From: Diplodia intermedia
Taxonomy: Eukaryota > Ascomycota > Dothideomycetes > Botryosphaeriales > Botryosphaeriaceae
Assembly: GCA_021495925.1 (NCBI GenBank)
Contig: JAKEKT010000001.1
Location: 62,001 to 126,000 of the forward strand
Length of the DNA stretch: 64,000 nucleotides
Direction of reading: 5' to 3'
In this document: positions 10,956 through 22,065 of the stretch, piece by piece
Numbering within the stretch: the stretch's first letter is position 1
Layout of the letters: every line of letters begins with the position of its first letter
Notes under the pieces: generated by a model
What the model was told of the DNA's origin: nothing
What the model saw: only the letters and a program-made list of their open reading frames with translations
Database searches by the model: none
Translations under genes and position numbers: made by a program

Positions 10956-11773
10956 GCGGGGGACGGGGTGAGAATTGCGTGTGGGAAGAGGGATGGGTGT
11001 GGGTGAATGGGCCTCTTGCCCTCATGGGGGATTGTTAATGCTTTAATCATGCGATTACGTTGTGTTCACGCTTCGAATTTACACGGGAAAAACTTCTTTG
11101 CGACTACTAAGATATCCGCGCCAAGGGGCCACGAGTGCGCGACGCTAACGGGAGGATCCGCGGTCGATATAAGAGTTGGTGCGGGAACCAGGACACTGGC
11201 GTTGCATTGGTTGCCGATGAACTTCCCGTTTCAGGCATGGCGCTGGTGCTGTGCTGGTCGCTGCTGTCCCGCCCACCACCATGACTGACGAAGATGTCTA
11301 TGGATCGCTGCTCGGTACCAAAGGAATCATGTCCATTCACGGTCCTCTGTCTCCCGGATTGGAGACGTGCAGCACATAGTAACGTCGTCCAATGTGTGGT
11401 TAAGCTTTAACTTTGTGAGTGATCATACGGGTTGCTAATTCTCAGGCAAAGATCACTGTACACTTCGCTCAGACAGTACGTCTAGTCTCGGCTGACCGCT
11501 TTTCTCCTGTTCCAGATAACCTTCAGTGGGTTTGCATCAATCAGAGAGCAGCATGCACGCTTGCCACACGTCGTGTCACCACACTTTGCCGCAACGGTAT
11601 AAGCAGAGGCATGAGAAAGTTTTTATAGCCTTGCGGTCAAGTAGTGCAGAAAACTTGATTCCCCACATATAAGTGCGCCCTTCCTCGACCGACGTTACTC
11701 GCAGCAAGGCTCTCGAGGCCCAGGAATCCCTGCTTTCTCACAACATATACCCACCGGGGGCCCTCCAACCAAT
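10956..11773. other. intergenic region upstream of the SDR gene
   Basis: About 820 bp between two plus-strand genes. Apart from a TATA-like element at 11667-11673 I see no gene or repeat. Confidence 0.55.
11667..11673 (+). promoter_or_regulatory. putative TATA box of the SDR gene
   Basis: ATATAAG about 100 bp before the ATG at 11774, a usual distance for a fungal core promoter. Position and sequence only; no transcript data. Confidence 0.4.
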
Positions 11774-13356
11774 ATGCCGCTCTTCCAGCCAGCCCTCCAC
11801 GCCCCGGCCGCTGACTCGCCCACGGTCGAGGGCCAGACCATCATCATCACCGGCTCCAACTCGGGCATCGGGCTCGAGACGGCACGGCAGCTGCTGCTGC
11901 GCGGCGCCGCAACCCTCATCCTCGCCGTGCGCAATATCCACAAGGGCGAGCTGGCCAAGGCCTCGCTGCTGTCCGACCCGGCCGTCCGCCAGCGCGCCTA
12001 CCCGGCCGCGCCGCACGTCGCCGTCATGGAGCTGGACATGGCCGACTACGGCAGCGTCGCGCACTTTGCCGCCGCCGTGCGGGCGACGCTGCCGGCGCTG
12101 CACATGCTGCTGCTGAACGCGGGCTGCGGCGGTAGCAACCATGGCAACACCAGTACCACCACCATCACGGCGGGCGCCACCACTGACCGCAGCAGCACCG
12201 ACAGCAACGGCAGCGGCAGCGGCTCCGCTTCTTCCTCGTCGACTGCGTCCGACCGCCCCCACTGCCGACACCACCACCACCAGCCCCAACACGAGCGCAC
12301 CCTGCAGGTCAACTATCTCTCCAACGTCCTCCTCCTCCTCTCCCTCCTGCCCCTCCTGCGTGCCTCGGCCGCCCTCGCGCGCCGCCCCTCGCGCGTCACC
12401 TGGACCGGCAGCCGCGCCCACGCCCTTACCGCCCGCACCACCATCGCGCATCTGGCCGCAACCGACTTGTTTTCTTCCTCTTCCTCCTCTCCGTCGTCAT
12501 CGTCGTCGTCGTCGTCTTCTCCTCCTTCTCCATCATGCTCCTCCTCTTCCTCTTCCACCTCCAATCCATCCGGTTTCCCCCCGATGCCACCGCCGCCGCC
12601 CGACCATGTCGACAACACCACCACCACCACCAACAGCAACAACAACAACAACACGCTCCTCGGCCGCCTCGACGACGCCGCCGCCGCCTCGCGCTGGCAC
12701 TTTTCGCCGCTGACGCGGTACGCCGACAGCAAGTTGCTAGCGGTGATGTTCCTGTACGAGATGCGGCGGCGGCTGGGGGTGCGGCTGGACGACGACGACG
12801 ACGACGAATGCGGTGGCGAGGTCGTCGTCAACATGTTTTGCCCGGGCATGGTGGACACGCGCATCGGCGACGCGCTGCCGTGGTACCTGCGGTGGCCGCT
12901 GGACGCGGTCAAGGCGCTGCGGGCGCGCAGCGTGGAGCAGGCCGGGTGGGTGGCGGTGAATGCTGCTGTTGTTGTTGGGGTCGAGTCGCATGGCAGGTTT
13001 TTGGGCGATATGGAGGTTTTTGGGTGAGTGGGTTTCGTTTCTCCTTCTCCCCTGCGGCGTGTGCGTGTGCGTGTGTGAGATTTGTTGCCCCCGCACCTCC
13101 CCTCTCCCCCCTACCTTGCCTTTGTTGGTGGTGGGATTTTTTTTTTTTTTGCTGACTGTTTGGTTGGTGGGAAAGGGAAACGGAGTTTATTAGGAGTAAG
13201 GTGGGGAAGAGGGTGCAGGCGATGCTGTGGGAGGAGACGGTGGCGGAGATGTCGAAGTTGGTGGAGGTGCCGGGGTGGATGAGGAGGGCGAGAGGCGGGG
13301 AGGAGGGCGACGGTGGGGAGAAACGTATGATGCAGGCTGACATGTCGGACAGGTGA
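11774..13356 (+). CDS. short-chain dehydrogenase/reductase with low-complexity insertions
   Basis: Predicted 476-aa NAD(P)-dependent oxidoreductase, classical SDR fold. Exons 11774-13023 and 13176-13356; the 152-nt intron has a GTGAGT donor and GCTGAC branch site. Splicing adds the family tail ...KVGKRVQAMLWEETVAEMSKLVEVPGWM, so the TGA at 13025 lies inside the intron. Motifs: cofactor TGSNSGIG (26-33), DMAD near 89-92, NAG (116-118), catalytic Asn in LQVNYLSN (181), Ser in TGS (214), YADSK (Tyr317, Lys321), and CPGMVDT. Residues about 119-176 (Thr/Ser/Gly/His) and 234-296 (Ser/Pro/Asn) are insertions that typical family members of about 330-350 aa lack. Substrate unknown. Confidence 0.85.
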
Positions 13357-13791
13357 CAAGCATGGCGTCTCGGGAGGTACGTTGCCCGGGAAATGCTTGA
13401 CACTTTTTCGATATTGTCTGGGATGTACGAAGTTTTGATTGTTAGCTTGCTCGCACATCAGGCATTCGAGAAACGATTCACATGTCCGTCTCACGGCCTT
13501 GAGAAGTGGCTGACATGCGCAATCAATGCAACGGCCTATGGGACATCGGCTCGGCCTTTACCCCACACTGCCCTCCCACTTTCAGCTTATTGCATCCGGC
13601 ATTGCCAATGCAACGCCACGTAGATCCTTGCTCGTCTCTCATAATCTCTAAATCCTCCATGGCTCATCGACGACAAGGCTGGTGTTCAGCCTTGCCAGAA
13701 GCCACTCATTAAGTTAGCTGACACCCTGTAGGATTGTGACCCCAGCCTGAGAAAATAACCTCCAACAACAAGCACTGCGCATCCAACCACC
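13357..13791. other. short intergenic region, no gene seen
   Basis: About 435 bp between the SDR gene and the STAND-N-like gene, both on the plus strand. Nothing recognisable. Confidence 0.55.
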
Positions 13792-15024
13792 ATGGTGGAG
13801 CCCGCAAGCGCCATCTTAGCAATAGTCCATGTCGCACTGACGACAAGCAGAGAGCTTGCAGAAGCCATAGGGACCATGAAGAACAGCAACACTGAAGTCA
13901 CCCGGGTCCACTCCAGTTTGACAATCCACACGACCTTGCTCAGACAGTTCCACTCGACCATAAATAAAGAAGATTCAATGGGGGCAAAAATGGCACGACA
14001 AGACAACGTGGGAAGCAACATGGCACGCGAAAACGAGCTAGTGATCGGAGAGATGAACGAACTGGTCAAAGACCTCAGTTTTGCCGGCAGCGAGGGTGGG
14101 GTCAATTCCTGGAACAGATTGCTCTTCCGCTGGAGATGGTATTTGTACAAATCGAAAATGACAGCGCTACGGCAGGAGCTCGATTCCATTAAGACGGCCA
14201 TGACACTCTTCGTCTGCATGGTGGAGCTTGAGGAAAAGATGCGGGACCCCGCGGAGCAACCCAATGAGCCTCGGTTCGATGCACTGCAATGGCCCCTCTT
14301 CCAAGGCTGCATGACTAACACCCCAGCAGTAGAATCCTCGAGGAACAGATTCGCGCTCTCCGCGGCCTGTTGAAGCTTCAAAACCAAGAGATCCAAAAGA
14401 CGCGGCAACGGCTCGACCACGCGCAGCAGAGAAACGCGCCGGCTTTGACCGTCGGCAGGCAGATCTGGGATCTCTCGGGCGAACAGCACAGGAGATGGGG
14501 ACGAGTGCGGCGGCAGCGGCGGATGGAACGGCTGAGGCCATCGTCGGCCCAACCGAGTGATGATGATGATTCAGGAAGCTCTTCTACACCTCAAGCTCCG
14601 CCTTCGCCGCCGCCGGCGCCGTCACCGCCCAGTGGCGGGGGTGGCTTGGTGGCACCGCGAGCTCCGCATCAAGCTGTTGCTCCGCCGAGGACCGAGACGC
14701 CTGGGAGGATACGGAGCCCAAGCATTCGAGAGGTTCGGATGCCGACGCCGCGGGACTTGGACGCCATATCATCGACGGGGACGGTAGATGACGATGGTCT
14801 GGAAGGAAATGGAGTAAGCAAATGCCCCGTAAAGATGATTTCCAGGCGATCTATGCTCATCGACAATACAGTCCCAGAGCAAATGGTTTCGAGATCACCT
14901 GAGACCTCGAGAAGCTGGTTTCCAACAAGAGCAGGTATATCATGATTACGGCCCTGAGGATGCTCCGCGGACAAGGGAATTCTTCCGAGATGCGAGAAGA
15001 GGCGAGGGGAGCAAGAAAAATTAG
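13792..15024 (+). CDS. small protein with fungal STAND N-terminal-like domain and coiled coil
   Basis: Predicted 373 aa. Exons 13792-14273, 14327-14813, 14872-15024. Intron 1 (53 nt) has a weak GTTCGA donor but a strong GACTAAC branch site and CAG end; intron 2 (58 nt) is GTAAGC..ACAG. Splicing joins a helical N-terminus (MVEPASAILAIVHVAL..., resembling the fungal N-terminal domain found on STAND/NLR-like proteins) to a coiled coil, SRILEEQIRALRGLLKLQNQ. A Pro/Ser-rich middle and a short charged tail ending EGSKKN follow. No NACHT/NB-ARC ATPase or repeat domain follows, so it would be a stand-alone adaptor-like form. Acceptor choice at intron 1 (14326 or 14329) is ambiguous by one codon. Function unknown. 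Confidence 0.65.
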
Positions 15025-15491
15025 CGTCTGTATCGCAGCTGGGAGTAATTGAAATCCAAGAGGAAGAAAGAGGTATTTTGCTTGTCTCTGCGGGCTCATG
15101 TATCATAAACACCTTTTCTGAATACTTCATAGTTTGGTACAGTGCCGTCTTCAGTGTTCGATTTGGGACGGAAGCTCAAAGGTGTTCACCAGATCCTTCA
15201 TTTGTCAGCAACCCTTTTCAATGTATGTTTTCCCCGACTTGAAGGCCAACGATTGGCTGGCATCAAGTAACGACGACCAAGTTTCCCTGAAAACTTCATT
15301 TGAGCAATACATTCCGAGAACTCCTACCTACGACCTTCAACAAGCCTGGTAATTCTCGAGAGCTGGCGGACAAATTCACGGACGAAGATAGAAAGGGGCA
15401 ACAGTGATAAAGCCACAGTCCCCGACTGAAGCATGACACCAGCCACCCCACATATACCCTCCAGCAGCACGCAGTCCAAGCAACGGCTCCC
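15025..15491. other. intergenic region before the NmrA relic
   Basis: About 470 bp between the STAND-N-like gene and the damaged reductase. No supported coding frame or repeat. Confidence 0.5.
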
Positions 15492-15777
15492 GTGAAAGTC
15501 GTCATCATCGGCGCCACGGGCGAAACAGACAGCTTCAATCGTCAACGGCCTCCTCGAATCCACGAGTACAACCTTCGTACGCGGCTCCCCCCACACGCCC
15601 ACCCCCTGATCTTCTCTTCCCCTCCGCCACGAAAGGCCGTAGATACCAACCTTGACCGCTCTGACTACCACATCTGAAGGATAGTAAATCACAACCCTCA
15701 CCCACCTGCTCCATCATCACCAAGCCGAAAATGGCAACGCTCCAAAACCATGCGTGGCATCACCATCATTCCCTACA

Positions 15778-15810
<33 letters not shown>

Positions 15811-16081
15811 AACAAGCTGCGACACGAGCCCTCGGCGGCATCGACTAAAGAGACACTCGCTAAATGGTCCCGGAGATGCGCTCACTGTGTTCAAGCTGTA
15901 TGTTCTCCAGTACTATTATTCCATGGGCGTTCGTGGAGAAAACACACCAGAGTATGCGGAGTACTTGAGCTACTTGGATGGAAAGAAGCTGTACCCGTAT
16001 TTGGAGAGAACCTCTCTGAAAGAATTTCTCCAGAGAATTATCGACGGGAGGGTTCTAAAGCCTTATACAGATCGCAGGTAA
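15492..16081 (+). pseudogene. decayed NmrA-like/isoflavone-reductase-family gene
   Basis: The segment begins GTG AAA GTC GTC..., reading KVVIIGATGET, the dinucleotide-binding N-terminus of NmrA-like reductases, but with no ATG. Two bases on, the frame slips: another frame continues as IVNGLLESTST. Pieces of the following family segment appear out of frame (TALT near 15655; RGITIIPYNADADAD...ATRALGGID near 15750-15850), the last ending in a stop. After a large gap the end matches the family C-terminus (EYLSYLDGKKLYPYLERTSL, then LQRIIDGRVLKPY), closing at TAA 16079-16081. Roughly 150-200 residues are missing. A GCCGAC repeat sits inside. I read this as a relic with lost start, frameshifts and deletion. 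Confidence 0.75.
15780..15809 (+). repeat. (GCCGAC)5 hexanucleotide repeat
   Basis: Five tandem GCCGAC units inside the NmrA-like relic, encoding Ala-Asp repeats in the old reading frame. Expansion of such a unit is an easy source of in-frame length change. Confidence 0.85.
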
Positions 16082-16117
16082 ACTTGGGACGCATACTCCC
16101 AGGAAGTAGAGTCCAAT

Positions 16118-17500
16118 TCATACCCATACGTGAGCTTCTTCGACTGTGTATCTCATATGGATGACCCAACTAACAAGGCGCGAGACCACGGAAGATCCAA
16201 TCACCAAAATAACGCCTATTAGAGCACCCCATTGGCCTACGTTCCGGAAACTCTCCTCACCCGGATCTTGAGTCCACAACATCCATTCGACATACACAAT
16301 GAAAGCCAAGAGTGTGACAGGACTCATGAGGGTTGCGAATAAAGAGACATACCAGAAAACGAAGGCAACAAGTGCTCGCCACATTCCTTGCAAGAACGAG
16401 TCTTTGGTGATTCTTTCATTCCAGGCTTGTCTCCAGAGAGCGAGGAACTTGCGTTCTTTGATGAGCCCGATGAGTTCAGGACCCAGTCCCCACTGAGCGT
16501 TCGTGAGGAAATTGGTCTGAGTCGCCAATAGCAGACATATGTTGCAAATGCAAGAGCTGGCGACAATGGGATAAATCGCCACAAAGGCCCACCACGCTGC
16601 TGGTGCGGCGACGGCGACGCTTTCGCCAACGCTTATATCATCCGGATCTCGTAGAGGCCACTTGAACTCGAGACAAGGGTACAGACATATGTCAGGGAAC
16701 CGGATTGATGAGTTGTTGTAGACATATTGCTCTCCAACGATCCTGTTCCAGCGGTACAGGTCCCCTTCTGGCTAATTGTACGGGTATGTGTAAAGCCTTT
16801 GGTTGTTGAAGGGCAGTGTATCAGCGGAGCCAGGGGGGCAAAAGCGCAACTGCGGGAAGTTCCAGACCAATGCATAATCAACATAGATGAGAGCAGATAT
16901 CAGGCCGCTCAAGAGTAGACAGCTCCAAAGTCCAATAAGCACCCTTTTCTCTCTAGTCGTGTTGTGGAGCGTCGATGACCAAGTCTGCATGGGAAGCATA
17001 ACAAGAAAGGCTGCTCCTACAATTGCTAGAACGGCATCCCCGTCATTGTCCCCGACCATTGGGATGACTGGTAACCAGGTTTCTTTGGTGACTTCGTTGT
17101 ACAACCTTCCGTCTGTTGGGTGATTGGCAAAGGCTGGCCCGTCAACCTGCACAAAGCCCAGATTGCTGTTTTTGAAGAAACCTTCCGGGGTCAGATCCTG
17201 ACTGACAATGGCGAGTACTATGGCGTGAACTGCTGCTGCTGAGCTGAAAGTCATAACCAAGCCAAGGGCAGCGTTTGTGAGCCAAGTTGTCTTCCTTCCA
17301 AACAAAGCAAGCAGGATGAGTGCGTAATAGATATAACGTTGGGTTGGTGCATAGCCGCCGCTGGGAGGGTATGAGCATGCAATCCATTGAGTGTCATAGT
17401 AGGGGAGATTTTCGACAATCCATTTCTGATCGTTATAGGAATTGGTTGGTATGAGCTCTGACTCGTCCGGGTAGAGCCAGAACGGAGGCTGCTTAGTCAT
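16118..17500 (-). pseudogene. polytopic membrane protein gene interrupted by an in-frame TAG
   Basis: From ATG 17500 a single frame runs 242 codons to TAG at 16772-16774. The same frame then continues without another stop for 217 codons to TGA at 16118-16120. Both halves are clearly protein-like and together encode about 460 residues with roughly eight membrane spans (for example ALILLALFG, VMTFSSAAAVHAIVLAIV, LLLSGLISALIYVDYAL, then ALVAFVFWYVSLFATLM after the stop). The local sequence YTYPYN-stop-PEGDLYRW looks like ordinary coding DNA with one substitution. A 39-nt GTAC..AACAG segment (16745-16783) could be skipped in frame but is shorter than any intron seen here and lacks a branch site. 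Options are a recent pseudogene, a polymorphic or sequencing stop, readthrough, or an unusual mini-intron. Family not recognised. Confidence 0.6.
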
Positions 17501-18300
17501 GATGTTGGTGACAGTAATTGGTGAAGTCAGGTCGGATGTTGCCAGATTTTGTCGAGAGATACGAGGTCGCCAAAGCTAAATATGTGGAATGACGCGAGGC
17601 TGAATGGCACAAGTACGTTGTCGAACAATATGCAAAGTACAAGGATGGTACCGACAAAGTATTGACAGGTTAGCTGCAGCGTTGCTGATTGTTGGCAAGA
17701 TCGCCAACAACTGGCTGTATTCATCCGAGAGGCCGCCCCAGCCGCCCAAAGCGGCCGAAAAGCGGCTCACTGATCACAGCTAGCCTTGATGTGCATGATT
17801 GATGTTTTATTGAGTGATTTAGTCTCTTCCTCCTCCATTGTTCTTCGTTTTACCGGAGGCTGAATCTCTTTAAAACGAGGCAAGGTTCAAACTCACGTAA
17901 ATATTCTTTTCCCTCAACCTGACCACATTTGCTCACTGTGGATAGCCAGCATATGCAATTGAGCGACGTACAAGACGACACGGTGGTATCTTTTTTTCCC
18001 TCTTACTCTTTCTATTCGATCAAGAAGGCCATCCCCAATTTAAAGGGAGTAGGGTTCAGTATCATTTCAATCGTTTGCCAAATCTCGAAAATATGACCGA
18101 CCGCACCCAAGGTCAGAGCGAGCCGGCGCGTTCCCACGTCCCAGACAGAGCCGAGAAACAGACAAAACAAAAACAAAAACAGCATTCGGATATCCACGTC
18201 TGCAGCACATACATAATCGTAAGACCCATCCACAACTCCAGCCTCAACTACTAACAAACAACATCCACCATAACCAACACCAACAGCCCCTCCCTCCCCA
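17501..18300. other. intergenic region, no gene seen
   Basis: 800 bp between two minus-strand genes. It holds the 5' flank of the interrupted membrane-protein gene and, near 18168-18182, an A-rich AAACAAAAAC tract within the likely 3' UTR of the Mid2-like gene. No gene is supported. Confidence 0.55.
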
Positions 18301-19769
18301 TCACGGCGCCTCATGCACCTGCTGCCCCTCGCTATTCTTATGCACCGGCGTCCCATCAATCTGCGGGACATCCGAACCCCACCGCTGCTGCCCCTGCTGC
18401 CCCTGCTGCTGCTGCGGCATGACCGGAGGAGGCGACGGGGTATACTGCGGCACGGGGCTCATGGGCGGCGAATACGGGCCGGGCGTGCCGGCGCCGCCAG
18501 ACAGGCTCGACACGCTCTGCTGCGAGTATTCGTACTTGACGTCTCCTCCCGCGGTGCCACCACCACCACCACCACCACCACCACCACCACCCGGCGCATA
18601 GAAGCTCGCCGTGTTGCCGGGCTGCTGCTGCTGCTGCTGTTGTTGCATCATCTGCGGCACGCCGGACATGTGCGGCGGAGGGGGCTTGTAGTCGTTGGGG
18701 CCGCCGGCGGCGCCGCCGTACGGCATGGGAGGAGGAGGCTGGTGTTGATGTTGATGTTGTTGAGGCGGAGGAGGTGGTGGGGGAGGGCCGGACTGCTGCT
18801 GCTGCTGATGCGCGGGCTGGAAGGCGGCGGCGGCGGCGGCGTTGCGCCTGTCGCGGCGACGCTTGAAGAGGAGGCAGATGACGACGCCGCCGAGGATGGC
18901 GAGGGCGCCGAGGCCGCCGACGACGCCGCCGACGATGGCGGCGATGGGGACCTTCTTCGAGTCGTCGTCGTCGTCGTCGCCGCCGCTGCCGGATGAGGAG
19001 GACGACGAGGATGTGGAGGTGCCGCTGCTCAGGCCGGCGGAGAGGACTTGGGTTTGGGTGACGAAGACGGTGGGCAGGCTGAACTCGGGGATGGAGGTGA
19101 GGTAGGAGCTGATGTCGAAGGTGTCCTGGCCGCTGTATGTGTACTCGACGGTGCCGGTGAAGGCGGAGACGTCGCAGCCGTAGCCGGCGAGGGTGGTGGT
19201 GATGTAGTCATACTTCCAGTCGACGCAGTATGGGGCCGAGGCGTCGGTGCTGCATTGGGCATCGAGTTAGGAATTGTGCGTGAGGGGGGACTGAATGGTG
19301 CCGGGGAATTCATACCATTTAGCTACCGCTTGGTCCAGCAAACAATCCGCTGCCGTGCAAGTGGAAAGTTGTGCACTCGGAACACAGGACGTGTAAAGGT
19401 AACACGAATCAAGACTGGCCGGATCGCAACATCCTGCGACGTCCAGTAAGGTGTTTGTGGCGCAAACATATGTCCCAGCACAGGTCAGGGCGCTCTCTAT
19501 GAGGTGAATTAGCAAGATAATCTCCATTCCAATTTCACGGAAGACTTACCGGGATCTCCGTTCACAAAGCCACAGGTCTGGTCATAATCGACATAGCGTT
19601 TTAGCAGCTCAATAGCTGCCTCATCAACTCGTGCTGCCCCGGTGATTCTTGGGCTGAAGCCTTCGACTGGGTCAGGAGACACTGCTGCAGTAGGGCCGGG
19701 AATCGCATGGCGACTGGCCAGCACTGCTGCTGGAGCCAGAATTGCGCCAATGTATCGAGAGGCAGGCAT
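18301..19769 (-). CDS. single-span Mid2-like cell-surface protein with low-complexity tail
   Basis: Predicted 449-aa type I membrane protein. Exons 19550-19769, 19316-19496, 18301-19249; introns of 53 and 66 nt (GTAAGT and GTATGA donors). A signal peptide (MPASRYIGAILAPAAVLAS) precedes a Cys-rich ectodomain with about 14 cysteines (CGF...CAGTYVC...GCCD...C). A Ser/Asp linker leads to one membrane helix (IAAIVGGVVGGLGALAILGGVVICLLF) with a GG-rich core and a KRRRDRR stop-transfer, as in fungal Mid2/WSC-like sensors. The cytosolic tail is Pro, Gln and Gly-rich, including a 12-residue poly-Gly from an ACC/GGT repeat and several poly-Gln runs. A wall-stress sensor role is inferred from architecture only. 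Confidence 0.8.
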
Positions 19770-21541
19770 GACAGAGGGCTCGAAAGCGATATCTTCGCAA
19801 ACAGAGTAGAATGAAGTCCAACCAGCAACAAATGTTCACCGCAAGAGAAGGAGGCGTGAGGGAGAAGGACAGAGCCGGGGAGAGCGGACCGCCCTTATCC
19901 ACGTTCAAGTATCTCGCTCCAGGTAGCACGAGGCTGAATCTCCACGCTCGGCATCAGGATCCTTCGCCTGTGCGGGCTGGCTGGCGTCGGGTTGAAGGCG
20001 CCGAAGGCGGAATTCCACTCTCACCCGCTCCGCTCCACTGGACACCAATCACCTGTAGGAAGCTCACCGCAGCTCGTACTAATCTGTCGAGGCCAGCCCC
20101 TTTGCAGCATGGTCGTACAACGGCAAGCTCATGCCGCCAGTGGCTGCGCCAGGTTGATGCAGAACAAACAGACTGTCGGGTGACGGCAGACCCTGCACAA
20201 CGGATAGCCGTATTGGGATGGCGTGGCCGAGTCAGGAGCATCTCCGCAACTGTTCTAAGCGATGTCCTGTCAGGGTCCCGAGTGGCATGGAGTTGGAAAG
20301 CCAAGCAGTGGCGCCTGCGCAGGCGGCCCGCTAATTAATGCCAAGGAGCGGCTGAAAGGCATGATCGAGCCGGATTGGGGAGTCAGAAACGAATGAAGTT
20401 AAAATTGGAAGGGTTCCATTCCAGTTGGGTGGTCTTGTTTTGGTGCTAATGAGGCTTGACTTGTGGTTGCGCGGTCCCTTGGAGTGCAAGTCCAGGTCAA
20501 TGCAACTACAAAGCGTGCGTTCTGGACTTGTTTTCCCATCCTCGCCCGCACTTTCGAGCCGCGCGATTCCAAGACTCGCATTCGGCTCACCATACATACT
20601 GCTCACCGGTTCCCGAACAGAACAGGCGCAGGCGCAGGGACGAATTCTGCCTTGCCAGCGCAGCCACGTTGTGCTAGCGTCCTGTAACCGCCAGACCCAG
20701 CATCCGCCGCCTTACCGCTTTGGAGACAGACCTGACCGTTGATCCGGCGTTAGCCGTCAAGTGGTGCCCTGCATGGCAACCACAACTGACAGCTTTATGT
20801 TGATGAACACTGACGCGTGCCGCAATCGTTGCTGACTCTTTTTGTATCGTCTTGAGGGATGCATGGCGGCAAGACGTATGCTTAAGATCTACTGCCGAGT
20901 CAGCACCTTCTCCGCGCTGGGTGATCCGCCTTTGGGGGCCAGCAGATCATGCCTCTATGAGTAATTCTGCCCGCCACTCAGGACGCAGCCAAGTAAACGA
21001 GCGACGGCTCGCAAGGCTGCCATGCTTCGGCAACTCCCTTACAAAAGCCGGCGGGCGATCCGTCTGCCCGAGTTTGCAGCGAGGCTCTCAATCGCCTTGG
21101 CGGTGAAAACAAGTACACCGGCGTTTGAGATGAGTCTTTCTGGCGGAGATGTCAATAGCCGACGTCTGGCCCCCCAAATTGCCGAGAGCGTCGGATACGA
21201 TCGCTTTCTGGCTTGAGGCCTCATCCGACGGTCATAGAAGTCGTTCCTTCTGGTACTCGGCGAGATTGCCAATTGCCTCCCATTGAAGTTGACAGTCTTG
21301 ACACTGGCGGTACCCGGTTCCGACCTTATCAGCTTCATGGCTTCCTGACACTGGTAGTGCACTGTTGCAGTCGACAATATGATTCTTTGGTATATCCGTC
21401 CTAACGCCAGGTCCAATTGTTGAACATGTAAAGTTCCGCCACTCATGCTTCCCCGCAGTCGTTTCGGTCTCTTCCCACAAGACACGGTATACACAATGTT
21501 GTACAAAGAAGGCCCATCCGAGGGCTGGCCGATGGATTTCT
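19770..21541. other. 1.8 kb intergenic region, no gene seen
   Basis: This lies between two minus-strand genes. Open frames up to about 210 codons exist but have no recognisable domain, signal peptide or consistent splice sites. I cannot support a gene. Confidence 0.5.
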
Positions 21542-22065
21542 TTACTTCCGCTTGTGCGGGCCGACGAGCTTGGGGTACATACGCGACAAGTGGTAGTTGA
21601 TGGCGTTCTTCTTCTGAGCCGCGGGTCTCTGCATTCCAACATGTTAGCATGCCGCCTGCGGAAGATTGGGATGCTGCCACCAACCGGCTTATCCATGCAG
21701 GCTCTCAGTTGCGATTCAAGCGCCGCACAGCCGCCAACATTGTATCCTGAAGATGCCCAGCAACCTGAAACTCGCCAGTTAGTCATTGGTGTTCATGATC
21801 CACCCGTCTTCAGGTGTAGGCGGCCTCTGAGAGCTCGCGCGCAACATCAAGCTCCAGTGTCTTTGCAGTCATCCGCTTCATTCCCCAGATGTCCACTCCA
21901 CCATCTCAACAACAGCATCGGGCTGCACGTACCCAGAACGGACGTCATGATACCGACGCACGGGTTGCCCTCGGTCTTATTGGGGTTGCGGACACGCAGC
22001 TTAGGAAGCGGCGGCAGCGGGCGGCCGGCGACCTTGGAGGCTCCAAAAGTCTTTGGCGGTGGCAT
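21542..22065 (-). CDS. MRP10: mitochondrial small-subunit ribosomal protein mS37 (Mrp10)
   Basis: Three short exons (21933-22065, 21685-21764, 21542-21628; introns 168 and 56 nt) encode a complete 99-aa protein. It has a twin CX9C (CHCH) fold: Cys36-x9-Cys46 and Cys57-x9-Cys67, with CWASSGYNVGGC between, then ALESQLRACMDKP. The ending is basic, NYHLSRMYPKLVGPHKRK. This pattern and length fit Mrp10/mS37, imported by the Mia40 disulfide relay and assembled in the mitoribosome small subunit. The first donor is GTACGT; the second, GTTGGT, is weaker but gives the expected joint CMDKP-RPAAQKKNA. It is head to head with the gene at 22352. Confidence 0.92.

Noticed and set aside
13025..13027. Stop of the SDR gene at the end of the long single frame
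   Set aside because: A GTGAGT donor overlaps it and the spliced second exon restores the conserved C-terminal helix of the family.
19970..21540. Possible gene in the 1.8-kb gap before mS37
   Set aside because: Frames of 100-210 codons overlap each other on both strands and none shows family features or paired splice sites.
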